The notes below the pieces were generated by a model. It saw only the letters and a list, made by a program, of their open reading frames with translations, had not been told where the DNA came from and did no database searches. 64,000 bases of DNA, taken from Larsenimonas rhizosphaerae (GTDB lineage Bacteria > Pseudomonadota > Gammaproteobacteria > Pseudomonadales > Halomonadaceae). Of the stretch, positions 8,566 to 17,566 are shown one piece after another. Position 1 is the stretch's first letter. Every line of letters starts with the position of its first letter. The DNA is taken from positions 1,347,096 to 1,411,095 of the forward strand of contig NZ_JAMLJK010000001.1 in assembly GCF_023700005.1 (NCBI RefSeq). The letters run 5' to 3'. Position numbers and translations under genes: made by a program.

Positions 8566-9626
8566 GCCTTCACAGACCCCAGCTGAACCTGTTCCTCATC
8601 ACTCTGACGCTCGGTAATGCAGCCAAGTGTATAAACCGTTTCGCCGCAGGATTCGAGGTGGGCACGGGCCTTGTCCGCATCTTCGGCCGGGACCACTACC
8701 ACCATGCCGATGCCGCAGTTGAGTACACGGTACATTTCACGCTCTTCAACCTTGCCCCGATCCTGCAGCCAGTCAAAGACGGCAGGACGTGCCCATGCGC
8801 TGGTATCGACCTGCAATGTGGCATGTGCCGGAAGCACCCGCGGCAGGTTTTCAAGCAGGCCGCCGCCGGTAATGTGGGAGAGGGCATGTACCCGGGCATC
8901 GCTGTCCCTGAGCAGCGACAGCAAAGACTTGACGTAGATGCGCGTGGGCGCCATCAGTGCATCACCAAGGGTGGTGCCATCAAGATCCTGCTCCAGCGAT
9001 TCACCGCTGCGCTCGATGATCTTGCGGATCAGGGAGTAACCATTGGAATGCGGGCCACTGGAGGCCAGGCCCAGGGCCACATCGCCGGTGGCTACCTTGC
9101 TGCCATCCAGGATATCGGCCTTTTCAACAACACCGACACAAAAGCCGGCCAGGTCGTAATCGCTGCCTTCATACATGCCAGGCATTTCAGCAGTTTCGCC
9201 ACCGACCAGTGCACAGCCCGCCTGCAGACATCCTTCACCGATCCCGGTAACTACATCCGCGGCGATATCGATGTCCAGACGCCCCGTGGCGTAATAATCC
9301 AGAAATTGAAGTGGTTCGGCCCCGGCAACCACCAGGTCGTTGACACACATGGCGACCAGATCAATGCCGATGGTGTCATGACGGCCAAGCTCCATGGCCA
9401 GACGAAGTTTGGTGCCGACGCCATCGGTGCCGGTGACCAGTACCGGCTGCCGGTAACCGGCCGGCAGCTCACAAAGAGCCCCGAAGCCACCCAGACCGCC
9501 CATGACTTCAGGGCGATGGGTGCGTTTGGCGACGCCCTTGATGCGCTCAACCAGTGCGTTGCCGGCATCAATGTCGACACCGGCGTCTTTGTAGCTGAGG
9601 GGAGCATCGGAAGAGTGCGAAGTCAT
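8562..9626 (-). CDS. purM: Phosphoribosylformylglycinamidine cyclo-ligase (AIR synthetase)
   Basis: Closes the imidazole ring of AIR using ATP. The 354-residue protein starts [20 protein letters not shown], the classic PurM N-terminus. The longer reading from 9722 adds 32 residues unlike the family, and the ATG at 9626 has AGGAA just before it. The signature [11 protein letters not shown] and the phosphate-binding [13 protein letters not shown] are present. It is first in the purM-purN operon. No clear PurR box was found in the 177-base gap to perM. Confidence 0.95.
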   Translation of the reverse strand: MTSHSSDAPLSYKDAGVDIDAGNALVERIKGVAKRTHRPEVMGGLGGFGALCELPAGYRQPVLVTGTDGVGTKLRLAMELGRHDTIGIDLVAMCVNDLVVAGAEPLQFLDYYATGRLDIDIAADVVTGIGEGCLQAGCALVGGETAEMPGMYEGSDYDLAGFCVGVVEKADILDGSKVATGDVALGLASSGPHSNGYSLIRKIIERSGESLEQDLDGTTLGDALMAPTRIYVKSLLSLLRDSDARVHALSHITGGGLLENLPRVLPAHATLQVDTSAWARPAVFDWLQDRGKVEEREMYRVLNCGIGMVVVVPAEDADKARAHLESCGETVYTLGCITERQSDEEQVQLGSVKA

Positions 9627-9802
9627 GTGCGTTCCTGTACTAAGCGATGGCCGTGGTCTGAGCGACCTGGAAAGAAAGCGGGAGTATATCACTGCCTCTT
9701 GTGGCTCGCATGGGGTCACCATGCAAATGGAGGGATGGCAGCTGCAGAGAAAGTCCCTAGAATGCAGAGCAGGCTTTATTCATCGTTTTCAGGAAAACCC
9801 GT

Positions 9803-10876
9803 ATGTCGAAGCGTTTCTGGTGGGGAATCGTCAGTTCACTGGCGGCGCTGTGGTTGTTTGTTACCTTGACACCTATTTTGATGCCCTTTTTCGTGGGCAT
9901 GATTCTGGCGTACCTGGGGGATCCGCTCGCAGACAGACTTGAAGCGCGAGGCCTTTCACGGCGCCTCGCGGTGTCGGTCGTATTTGTGCTGTTGTCGGTA
10001 GTGGTGATCGGGTTGACCATCATTGTCATTCCGGTGATGTGGCGACAGCTGGTGCAGCTGGCTGACGCTGTTCCAATGATGATCAACTGGACGCAGCAAA
10101 CGGTGTTGCCCCGGATTCAGGAATGGACCGGTTCCGACTTTACCGCCGATCTTAATCAGGTGCGTGATATGGTTACCGGCCATTGGAAGGAAACCGGCTC
10201 CGTGGCCGCGCAGCTTCTCGCACAACTGTCTCGTTCCGGTCTGGCGCTGGCCTTCTGGCTGGGCAATCTGGCCATTATTCCCGTGGTAACCTTTTATTTG
10301 CTGCTGGACTGGGATCGGATGAAGGCACGGATACGTGACGCTATCCCGCGCGACTGGGTGGGTACCGTTACCGGGCTGGCCCACGAGTGTGATGAGGTAT
10401 TGAGCGCGTTCATGCGAGGGCAGTTACTGGTCATGCTGGGTCTTGGGGTTGTTTACGCGACCGGCCTGACGCTGCTGGGGGTCAAGTTCGGCTTTTTGAT
10501 CGGTGTATTGGCAGGACTTGCCAGTATCGTGCCTTATCTTGGTGTCATCTTTGGCGTGGTGCTGGCGGAGCTGGTGGCATTTTTCCAGTTTCAGGCACTT
10601 TGGCCACTGGCCGCCGTAGGGGGCGTATTTGTGCTCGGTCAGATTCTGGAGAGCACCGTGTTCCAGCCATTGCTGCTGGGAGATCGAATCGGTCTGCACC
10701 CGGTAATAGTGATTTTTTCCGTTATGGCGGGAGGCCAGCTGTTCGGCTTTGTGGGGGTGTTGCTGGCACTGCCGGTGGCCGCCATGCTCATGGTAGTATT
10801 GCGCTATCTCTTTACACAGTACAAGGCGAGCCGCATGTATACGTCCAAAACTTCCGTTTATATCGATCAGGACTGA
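9803..10876 (+). CDS. perM: AI-2E family transporter / PerM-like permease
   Basis: This 357-residue multi-pass inner-membrane protein has about seven to eight hydrophobic segments, starting with FWWGIVSSLAALWLFVTL. The pattern and the PYLGVIFGVVLAELVAFFQF region fit the AI-2E/PerM family (UPF0118). Family members have been linked to autoinducer export or Na+/H+ exchange; the substrate cannot be read here. AGGAAAA precedes the start. It is 7 bases upstream of hda, an arrangement also known in pseudomonads. Confidence 0.85.
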   Translation: MSKRFWWGIVSSLAALWLFVTLTPILMPFFVGMILAYLGDPLADRLEARGLSRRLAVSVVFVLLSVVVIGLTIIVIPVMWRQLVQLADAVPMMINWTQQTVLPRIQEWTGSDFTADLNQVRDMVTGHWKETGSVAAQLLAQLSRSGLALAFWLGNLAIIPVVTFYLLLDWDRMKARIRDAIPRDWVGTVTGLAHECDEVLSAFMRGQLLVMLGLGVVYATGLTLLGVKFGFLIGVLAGLASIVPYLGVIFGVVLAELVAFFQFQALWPLAAVGGVFVLGQILESTVFQPLLLGDRIGLHPVIVIFSVMAGGQLFGFVGVLLALPVAAMLMVVLRYLFTQYKASRMYTSKTSVYIDQD

Positions 10877-10883
10877 TAGCGAC

Positions 10884-11585
10884 ATGATTTCAGGGCCTGC
10901 ACAGTTACCTCTGGGCGTCGGGCTTCGCGATGATGCGACCTTTGCCAATTTCATGGGCGAGGGCAATCTTCCGCTGGTCAATCAGCTCGAGTGCCAGCTG
11001 ACTCCCGCCGGGGAACCCTTTCTTTATGTGTGGGGGGCGTCGGAATCCGGCAAAAGCCACCTGCTGCAGGCCGCCTGTCATGCTGCCAGTATCAATGGCG
11101 TGTCTACCCTGTATCTGCCGCTCGCTGATATCGGCCACTTCCCGCCGTTGATGCTTGAGGATCTGGAAAACCTTGAACTGATCGCCATTGATGATCTGGA
11201 TGTGGTGATAGGGCGCAAGCGGTGGGAGGAGGGGCTGTTTCATTGCTTCAATCGCCTGAGGGATGCGGGGCGTCGATTGATCATTGCGTCGGAAAGACCG
11301 CCTCGCCAGTTACCGGTCAAATTGCCGGATCTGGCATCTCGTCTGACCTGGGGAGCCACGTTTCACCTTCACCCGCTGGATGACGAACAGCGGCTGGGTG
11401 CGTTGAGACTCCGCGCCAGAGAGCGCGGCATGTTTCTGCCCGACGAAGTGGGGCGGTATTTGATTCACCGTGGCCCGAGACGGCTGTCATCGTTGTTTGA
11501 AACGCTGGCTCGGCTGGATGATGCGTCACTTTCAGCGCAACGCAAGCTGACTATCCCGTTTGTCAAACAGGCGCTTGAGTGGTAG
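10884..11585 (+). CDS. hda: DnaA inactivator Hda (AAA+ DnaA homologue)
   Basis: This 233-residue protein acts with the DNA-loaded sliding clamp to stimulate ATP hydrolysis by DnaA and so prevents re-initiation. The N-terminal QLPLGV is the clamp-binding motif of Hda. Walker A appears as GASESGKSHLLQA, Walker B as LIAIDDLDVV. It lacks the DnaA domain IV DNA-binding helix, as expected. It is probably co-transcribed with perM. Confidence 0.93.
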   Translation: MISGPAQLPLGVGLRDDATFANFMGEGNLPLVNQLECQLTPAGEPFLYVWGASESGKSHLLQAACHAASINGVSTLYLPLADIGHFPPLMLEDLENLELIAIDDLDVVIGRKRWEEGLFHCFNRLRDAGRRLIIASERPPRQLPVKLPDLASRLTWGATFHLHPLDDEQRLGALRLRARERGMFLPDEVGRYLIHRGPRRLSSLFETLARLDDASLSAQRKLTIPFVKQALEW

Positions 11586-11792
11586 GTCTCTACTGTTTTC
11601 TGCGCCGCTTTTCTCTTTCTTCCATGGTATATCGGCCCCGCCCGGGGTGGCAGTCCTGCTGTAATATCAACTGCCTGCATCGAATAACCTCCTTTTTCCC
11701 TGCTGCTGATAGAACTTTCGCGTAAGTCGAAAGCAACTTTAGTCATAGCCCGGAATTTCCTTCCTGCGCCCCTGTACGCACCGAGTATGGTC

Positions 11793-11821
11793 TTGCACTT
11801 CATTGATATCAGAAATGATAT
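11793..11821 (+). promoter_or_regulatory. Predicted sigma-70 promoter of the araFGH operon
   Basis: TTGCAC (11793-11798), a 17-base spacer, then TGATAT (11816-11821), about 115 bases before the araF start. This is the only clear feature in the 353-base gap after hda. No AraC-like half sites or CRP site could be assigned with confidence, and no hda terminator is obvious. Confidence 0.6.
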
Positions 11822-11938
11822 GAGTAGCAGGCCTAAACGCTATTAGTCGGTTATCACTTTGCAGATTAATGTCGTGACATGAACTTTCTGTATTTTCCTG
11901 CCAATAACAACTGAGCCTCTCTGGGCCGGAGATTGCCA

Positions 11939-12928
11939 ATGATTCGCTTTATTACCACTTCCTTTTTGACGCTGGGTATCAGTCTGGGCGCAGGCTTGAG
12001 TGCCGCCCAGGCGCAGGATGATGTGAAAATCGGGTTTATCGTTAAAAAACCCGAGCAGGCCTGGTTCATCAATGAGCAGAAGGCGGCCAGTCAGCTGGGC
12101 GAGGAAAAGGGCTTTTCAGTCGTACGGCTTGCCGGTGAGGATGGTCAGCAGGTATTGAGCGCCATTGATAATCTGCATTCTCAGGGGGCGCAGGGGTTTG
12201 TCATTTGCCCGCCGGACGTTCGTCTTGGGCCGGCCATCGTCAACCGGGCTGAACGGTATGGCATGAAGGTGGTTACGGTCGATGATCGTTTTGTCGGTTC
12301 GGATGGCGAGCCCATTGCCTCCGTGCCGCATCTTGGCATGTCCGGGTACAAGATCGGGCAGCAGGTCGGTGAGGCGATTGCAGCAGAAATGAAGGCGCGC
12401 GGATGGGATCCTGAGACCGTCGCGGCACTGCGTATCAGCAATTATGAGCTGCCTACTGCCAAGGAGCGCACTGATGGCGCGACCCAGGCCTTGCTGGCGT
12501 CCGGATTTGTCGAAGGCAATATCTATGATGCCCCTCAGCAGAATACGGATACCAGCAGCGCCTTTGCCGCCGCATCCCCCATTTTTTCCAAGCATGGTGA
12601 TTTCGATCACTGGGTGATCTATGCGCTGAATGAAGAAAGCGTATTGGGTGGCGTACGTGCCAGCGAACAGTATGGTCTGTCGCCTGATCAAGTGATCGGA
12701 GTGGGTATCAATGGCTCCGGTGCGGCCTTTGCCGAATTTTCTCGCCAGAAACCTACCGGCTTCTACGGCACGATGGCTGTCAGCTCAACCATGCATGGCC
12801 GTCAGACTGCCGACAATCTGTACACCTGGATCAAGGAGGGAGAAAAGCCCCGGGACAATACTGAAACCACCGGTACGCTGATGACCCGTGATAACTGGGA
12901 ACAGGTGCGTGCTGACCTCGGGCTGTGA
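11939..12928 (+). CDS. araF: Sugar ABC transporter periplasmic binding protein (AraF-like)
   Basis: The precursor has 329 residues, with a signal peptide of about 26 residues ending AAQAQ. The mature protein is a type I sugar-binding fold (GFIVKKPEQAWFINEQKAA, then QGFVICPPDVRLGPAIV and GINGSGAAF), closest to the L-arabinose-binding protein AraF. The ATG at 11939 has GGAG 7 bases upstream; a TTG at 11933 would place the ribosome site too close. It heads an operon with an ATPase and a permease. No arabinose catabolic genes are nearby, so the sugar (arabinose, galactose or related) is not certain. Confidence 0.85.
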   Translation: MIRFITTSFLTLGISLGAGLSAAQAQDDVKIGFIVKKPEQAWFINEQKAASQLGEEKGFSVVRLAGEDGQQVLSAIDNLHSQGAQGFVICPPDVRLGPAIVNRAERYGMKVVTVDDRFVGSDGEPIASVPHLGMSGYKIGQQVGEAIAAEMKARGWDPETVAALRISNYELPTAKERTDGATQALLASGFVEGNIYDAPQQNTDTSSAFAAASPIFSKHGDFDHWVIYALNEESVLGGVRASEQYGLSPDQVIGVGINGSGAAFAEFSRQKPTGFYGTMAVSSTMHGRQTADNLYTWIKEGEKPRDNTETTGTLMTRDNWEQVRADLGL

Positions 12929-12977
12929 TACGGGGCCTGGTCTGCCACCGGGCATTACATGAAGTGGGAGTAGGTTC

Positions 12978-14471
12978 ATGACGGATGCATATCTGCGTGT
13001 TGAAAACGTCACGGTAGAGTTTCCCGGTGTAAAGGCTCTTGATGGTGTCAGCTTCTCTGCTCATGAGGGGCAGGTACATGCCCTGATGGGGGAAAATGGG
13101 GCCGGAAAGTCAACGCTGCTCAAGGTGTTGAGTGGCGTAAACCGATTGTCCGAAGGCTGTCTTTATATAGGGGGCGAGTCGTACGCGTTCAGCAATGCCC
13201 GCGAAGCCCTCAAGAGCGGTATTGCCATCATCTATCAGGAGTTGACGCTGGCGCCGAATCTGTCGGTGGCAGAAAACCTGTTGATGGGTCAGCTGCCTGC
13301 CCATCACGGGTTTGTGGATCGGCGGCGTTTGCGTGACAAGGCGCTGGCCATTCTGGAGGAGCTCGGGGAGGGCAAGCTTCACCCGTCCACCAGGGTGCGA
13401 GAGCTGTCTGTTGGTCAGCAGCAAATGATTGAAATCGGTCGGGCACTGCTGCGCAATGCCCGCATCATCGCCTTTGACGAGCCCACCAGTTCACTGTCCG
13501 TTCAGGAAACGCGTCATCTCAAGCGGATTGTGGCCCGCCTTCGTGACGAGGGGAAGGTGGTGCTTTATGTCACCCACCGAATGGAAGAAGTCTTTGAGAT
13601 GTGTGATGCCGTCACGGTATTTCGTGATGGTCGCCATATTCGCACCCACGACACGCTGGAAGGCCTCGATCACGATGCGCTGGTCAGCGAGATGGTAGGG
13701 CGTGACATCAATGATGTGTATGGCTATCGCCCCCGTGAACAGGGAGATGTACTGCTTCGTCTGGACGGTATCAAGGGGCGCGGCGTTACCGCGCCTGCCA
13801 GTCTGGATATTCGCCGCGGTGAAGTGCTGGGGCTGTTCGGGCTGGTCGGGGCGGGGCGCAGTGAGCTGATGCGACTGGTCTGTGGGGCTGAGCATGCCAG
13901 TGAAGGGGCCGTGGTGTTCAAGGGGGCGGCCTGCCGCTTTGAATCGGCTCAGGCGGCGATTCGGGCCGGTATTGCCATGTGCCCGGAAGATCGCAAGACA
14001 CAGGGTATTTTTCCGGTAGCCAGTGTATCCGACAATCTCAATATCAGCTGTCGTCGCTTCTTCAAGCGCCTTGGCCTGTTTCGTCACCCGCGTCGGGAAA
14101 CGGAGAACACACGGAAATACATCCAGGAGCTCAGTATCAAGACGCCCGGGCCTCGAACGCCTATTGCGAACCTCTCCGGAGGCAACCAGCAAAAGGTAAT
14201 TCTGGCGCGCTGGCTGTCCGAAGATATTGATCTTTTTGTCATGGATGAGCCAACCCGCGGCATCGATGTCGGGGCGCGACGAGACATCTATTCGTTGCTC
14301 TATGATCTGGCGGAGCAGGGCAAAAGTGTTCTGGTGATTTCAAGCGATCTGGCCGAGGTAAGTTCGATCTGCGACCGAATTGGGGTCATGAGAGGCGGGG
14401 AGTTGCTGGAGATCATCCCTCGTGAGCAGGCCACACCAGAGCGGCTTCTGGGGCTGGCACTGCCCGCCTGA
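12978..14471 (+). CDS. araG: Sugar ABC transporter ATP-binding protein (AraG-like, duplicated ATPase)
   Basis: This 497-residue protein has two ABC domains in tandem. The first has Walker A GENGAGKST and signature LSVGQQQMIEIGRALL. The second has the altered P-loop GLVGAGRSE typical of monosaccharide importers and the signature LSGGNQQKVILARWL. It energises import through the permease encoded just downstream. The 49-base gap from araF and 50 bases to araH fit one operon. Confidence 0.92.
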   Translation: MTDAYLRVENVTVEFPGVKALDGVSFSAHEGQVHALMGENGAGKSTLLKVLSGVNRLSEGCLYIGGESYAFSNAREALKSGIAIIYQELTLAPNLSVAENLLMGQLPAHHGFVDRRRLRDKALAILEELGEGKLHPSTRVRELSVGQQQMIEIGRALLRNARIIAFDEPTSSLSVQETRHLKRIVARLRDEGKVVLYVTHRMEEVFEMCDAVTVFRDGRHIRTHDTLEGLDHDALVSEMVGRDINDVYGYRPREQGDVLLRLDGIKGRGVTAPASLDIRRGEVLGLFGLVGAGRSELMRLVCGAEHASEGAVVFKGAACRFESAQAAIRAGIAMCPEDRKTQGIFPVASVSDNLNISCRRFFKRLGLFRHPRRETENTRKYIQELSIKTPGPRTPIANLSGGNQQKVILARWLSEDIDLFVMDEPTRGIDVGARRDIYSLLYDLAEQGKSVLVISSDLAEVSSICDRIGVMRGGELLEIIPREQATPERLLGLALPA

Positions 14472-14521
14472 TTCAGCTCATACAACCAGTCAAGAGCCTT
14501 ATTCTAACAAAGGGATAACCC

Positions 14522-15523
14522 ATGTCTCAGGACAAGATAGCCTCCATGGCGCCAGTAGAACCTGCCCGGAGTGGTTTGCCCAAGCCACTTCGTACCCTGC
14601 TGGATACTTCCGGGCTTATTGCAGTATTTGTATTGCTGTTTGCAGGGCTGGCCATATTCGTGCCGGACTTCCTGACCGGCCGTAACATTGTAGGTCTGCT
14701 GCTTTCGGTCACGCTGATTGGCTCCATTGCCACCACCATGATGATGGTTCTGGCCCTGGGGGAGGTAGATCTATCGGTAGCCTCTATAGTGGCTTTGGCA
14801 GGGGTGGTCGCTGCGGTCGTAACCTCGGCCAGTGGCAGTGTCACGATCGGGGTCATGGGTGGGATTGCCGCTGGTGCGGCCGTCGGTGCCTTCAATGGTT
14901 TTGTGGTAGCCCGGTTTGGAATCAATTCGCTGATTGCCACTCTGGCAGCCATGGAGTTCGTGCGCGGTCTGGCTTACATCACGTCAGGTGGTGATGCGGT
15001 CATGATTACCGTGCCTGAATTCTTTGATCTTGGCAGTGCAGTATTTCTTGGGTTGACGTTACCGGTGTGGACGATGATTGCCTGTTTCATCGTCTTCGGG
15101 ATTATCCTCAACATGACAAGCTTCGGCCGCAATACGCTGGCTACCGGTGGCAACGCCGAGGCAGCGAGCCTGGCCGGGGTGAACGTACGCAAGTTGAAGA
15201 TTACGGTATTTGCCCTGCAGGGGCTGATCGCTGGTATCGCGGGTGTGCTATTGACGTCCCGCATGGGACTGGGTGATCCCAATACTTCACAGGGGCTTGA
15301 GCTTGCAGTGATTTCAGCCTGCGTGCTGGGGGGAGTTTCCCTCTCGGGCGGTGTGGCCTCGATCACCGGTGTGCTGGTGGGTGTATTGATCATGGGCTGT
15401 GTGCAAAATGCCATGGGGCTTTTGAATGTTCCCACGTTTTATCAGTATCTCGTACGAGGAGCGATCCTGTTGCTGGCGGTCATGTTTGACCGGTGGAAGC
15501 AAACGCGTCGGGCAGGTGGTTAG
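14522..15523 (+). CDS. araH: Sugar ABC transporter permease (AraH-like)
   Basis: This 333-residue integral membrane protein of the RbsC/AraH branch has about eight to ten hydrophobic helices. The conserved segment TGGNAEAASLAGVNVRKLKI is the cytoplasmic loop that contacts the ATPase. AAAGGGATAACCC before the ATG contains a good ribosome site. It is the last gene of the importer operon and is followed by a perfect hairpin. Confidence 0.9.
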   Translation: MSQDKIASMAPVEPARSGLPKPLRTLLDTSGLIAVFVLLFAGLAIFVPDFLTGRNIVGLLLSVTLIGSIATTMMMVLALGEVDLSVASIVALAGVVAAVVTSASGSVTIGVMGGIAAGAAVGAFNGFVVARFGINSLIATLAAMEFVRGLAYITSGGDAVMITVPEFFDLGSAVFLGLTLPVWTMIACFIVFGIILNMTSFGRNTLATGGNAEAASLAGVNVRKLKITVFALQGLIAGIAGVLLTSRMGLGDPNTSQGLELAVISACVLGGVSLSGGVASITGVLVGVLIMGCVQNAMGLLNVPTFYQYLVRGAILLLAVMFDRWKQTRRAGG

Positions 15524-15544
15524 CGCGTTGGCTTCTTCAGTACT

Positions 15545-15582
15545 ACACCACTGGGCCGTCCGTAGGGACGGCCCAGTGGTGT
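15545..15582. terminator. Perfect 17-bp hairpin between araH and yjbQ
   Basis: Arms at 15545-15561 and 15566-15582 are fully complementary with loop GTAG; the arms contain CTGGGCCGTCC and its complement. There is no T run on either side, so it is either a T-less terminator shared by convergent genes or an RNA-stabilising hairpin. Confidence 0.6.
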
Positions 15583-15599
15583 GTACGCGTTGTGCTGGC

Positions 15600-16019
15600 T
15601 CATTCACCGTTAAGCGTCAGCATCAGCCTCCTTGACCCGCCGTGGTCGCGGTGTTCTCCCAGCCAGATTCCCTGCCAGGTACCGGTTGCCAGTCCACCGT
15701 TTCGTACCGCCAGTGTCAGTTCCGTTCCAAGGAAGCTGGCCTTGATATGGGCTGGCATATCGTCGTCGCCTTCCAATGTGTGGCGAAAGTAGGGCAGGTT
15801 GCCGGGAATTCGATCATTGATGAATGCCTCCATGTCATGACGCACGTCCGGGTCTGCATTCTCGTTCAGGGTCAATGAGGCAGAGGTATGCAGCAGCTGC
15901 AGATGAAGCAGGCCCACCTTCAGCTTGCGTAGCTCCGGCAGGAAATCGATCACCTCTGATGTAATGAGATGAAAGCCACGTTTTCTGGGCTGCAGCTCAA
16001 GCGTGTCCTGTTTCCACAT
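15600..16019 (-). CDS. yjbQ: YjbQ family protein (UPF0047)
   Basis: This 139-residue conserved protein carries the family hallmarks [21 protein letters not shown] and [17 protein letters not shown]. Homologues form trimers with a conserved Asp/His/Glu set. Some have weak thiamine phosphate synthase activity in vitro, but the physiological role is unsettled. It is divergent from fumC across a 110-base gap and convergent with araH. No partner suggests a specific pathway. Confidence 0.88.
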   Translation of the reverse strand: MWKQDTLELQPRKRGFHLITSEVIDFLPELRKLKVGLLHLQLLHTSASLTLNENADPDVRHDMEAFINDRIPGNLPYFRHTLEGDDDMPAHIKASFLGTELTLAVRNGGLATGTWQGIWLGEHRDHGGSRRLMLTLNGE

Positions 16020-16129
16020 AATGACTCCATTTGCAAATGAGACGAATTATACTTTTCGGCATGCTTCCCGTATTCGGTCTATCCTAGGGCCGACACGCGA
16101 TGTACCTTCATTGTACGGGAGAATAGATC

Positions 16130-17506
16130 ATGGCCAATACACGCACCGAGCGTGACAGCATGGGTGAACTTGAGGTTCCTGAATCCGCACTGTACGGCGC
16201 GCAGACCCAGCGTGCGATCAATAATTTCCCGGTGAGCGGACAGCCACTGCCCTTTGCCTTCATTCAGGCCGTAGCCCGCGTAAAACGGGCTGCTGCCCAG
16301 GCTAATCTGGATCTTGAGCTACTTGATGATGCTCGTGCCAATGCCATCATCAAGGCGGCTGATACGTTGCTTGCCGGCAAGCACACGGATCAGTTTCCCG
16401 TCGATGTCTTTCAGACCGGTTCCGGCACATCGACCAACATGAATGTAAATGAAGTGCTGTCTCATCTGGCCTCTACCGGTGCGTTGAGTGTCAATCCCAA
16501 TGATCACGTCAACATGGGGCAAAGCAGTAATGACACCATTCCGACAGCGCTGCATGTGTCTGCTTCACTTGCGCTTCACCAGTCCCTGTTGCCGGCACTG
16601 GCGCATTTGAAGTCGGTCATTGATGACAAGGCGGCTTCACTGGATGACGTGGTCAAAACCGGCCGTACGCATTTGATGGATGCCATGCCGGTACGCATGA
16701 GTCAGGAGCTGGGCGCCTGGTCCGCTCAGGTCCAGCAGTCGGTGGAGCGTCTGGAAGATGTTCAGAAACGCCTGTTGCGTATTGCTCAGGGCGGTACGGC
16801 GGTTGGAACAGGGATTAATGCCCATCCAGAGTTTGCAGGCCGTGTGGCCGCCGAATTGAGCGAGCAGACCGGACTTGAGTATTCACCCGCGGATAGTTTC
16901 TTTGCCGGGCTCGGGTCTCAGGACGCCACGGTAGAGCTTTCCGGTCATTTGAAGGCTTTTGCCTGTGCTCTGATGAAAATCAGTAATGATCTGCGCTGGA
17001 TGAACTCCGGCCCTCTGGCCGGACTGGGCGAAATCGAGCTGGAGGCATTGCAGCCGGGAAGCTCCATCATGCCGGGCAAGGTGAACCCGGTTATCCCCGA
17101 GTCCGCGGCTCAGGTAGCTGCTCAGGTAATAGGAAATGATGCCGCCATTACCGTTGCCGGGCAGTCCGGAAATTTCCAGCTTAATGTGATGTTGCCGTTG
17201 ATGGCGCACAATGTACTTTCATCCATGACGCTGTTGAGTAATGTCTCGCGCCTGCTGGCGGACAAGGCCATTGCGACCTTTAATGTGCGCCGAGACAACA
17301 TTGAATCGCCGTTATCAAAAAATCCGGTTCTGGTGACGGCGCTCAATCCGGTCATTGGTTACGATGCTGCGGCAAAGGTTGCCAAAAAAGCCTATCAAAA
17401 TGGCCGTCCCATCATTGACGTGGCAGAAGAAGAGACAGAGCTGTCACGAGAAGAGCTTGAGCGTTATCTGGACCCGGCACGCCTGACCGATGGCGGTCTT
17501 CAGTAA
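16130..17506 (+). CDS. fumC: Class II fumarate hydratase
   Basis: This 458-residue enzyme interconverts fumarate and malate in the TCA cycle. It is an iron-independent tetramer, which helps under oxidative stress or iron limitation. The superfamily signature GSSIMPGKVNP is present, as are TGSGTSTNMNVNEV and KTGRTHLMDAMPV. GGGAG precedes the ATG. It stands alone, followed by a strong terminator. Confidence 0.96.
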   Translation: MANTRTERDSMGELEVPESALYGAQTQRAINNFPVSGQPLPFAFIQAVARVKRAAAQANLDLELLDDARANAIIKAADTLLAGKHTDQFPVDVFQTGSGTSTNMNVNEVLSHLASTGALSVNPNDHVNMGQSSNDTIPTALHVSASLALHQSLLPALAHLKSVIDDKAASLDDVVKTGRTHLMDAMPVRMSQELGAWSAQVQQSVERLEDVQKRLLRIAQGGTAVGTGINAHPEFAGRVAAELSEQTGLEYSPADSFFAGLGSQDATVELSGHLKAFACALMKISNDLRWMNSGPLAGLGEIELEALQPGSSIMPGKVNPVIPESAAQVAAQVIGNDAAITVAGQSGNFQLNVMLPLMAHNVLSSMTLLSNVSRLLADKAIATFNVRRDNIESPLSKNPVLVTALNPVIGYDAAAKVAKKAYQNGRPIIDVAEEETELSREELERYLDPARLTDGGLQ

Positions 17507-17520
17507 CTGCCCTGTACCCG

Positions 17521-17556
17521 GCATGAAAAAAGCCCCTTTCGGGGCTTTTTTCATGC
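17521..17556. terminator. Bidirectional terminator between fumC and glpD
   Basis: A perfect 16-base stem with loop TTTC. AGCCCC/GGGGCT is flanked by A6 and T6 runs, serving both convergent genes. Confidence 0.92.
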
Positions 17557-17566
17557 TGCATGAGTC

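Noticed and set aside
8658-9869. 403-codon plus-strand open frame
   Set aside because: It runs antisense through purM, whose reading has full family motifs. Composition is that of a reverse-frame shadow, and no ribosome site or homology is visible.
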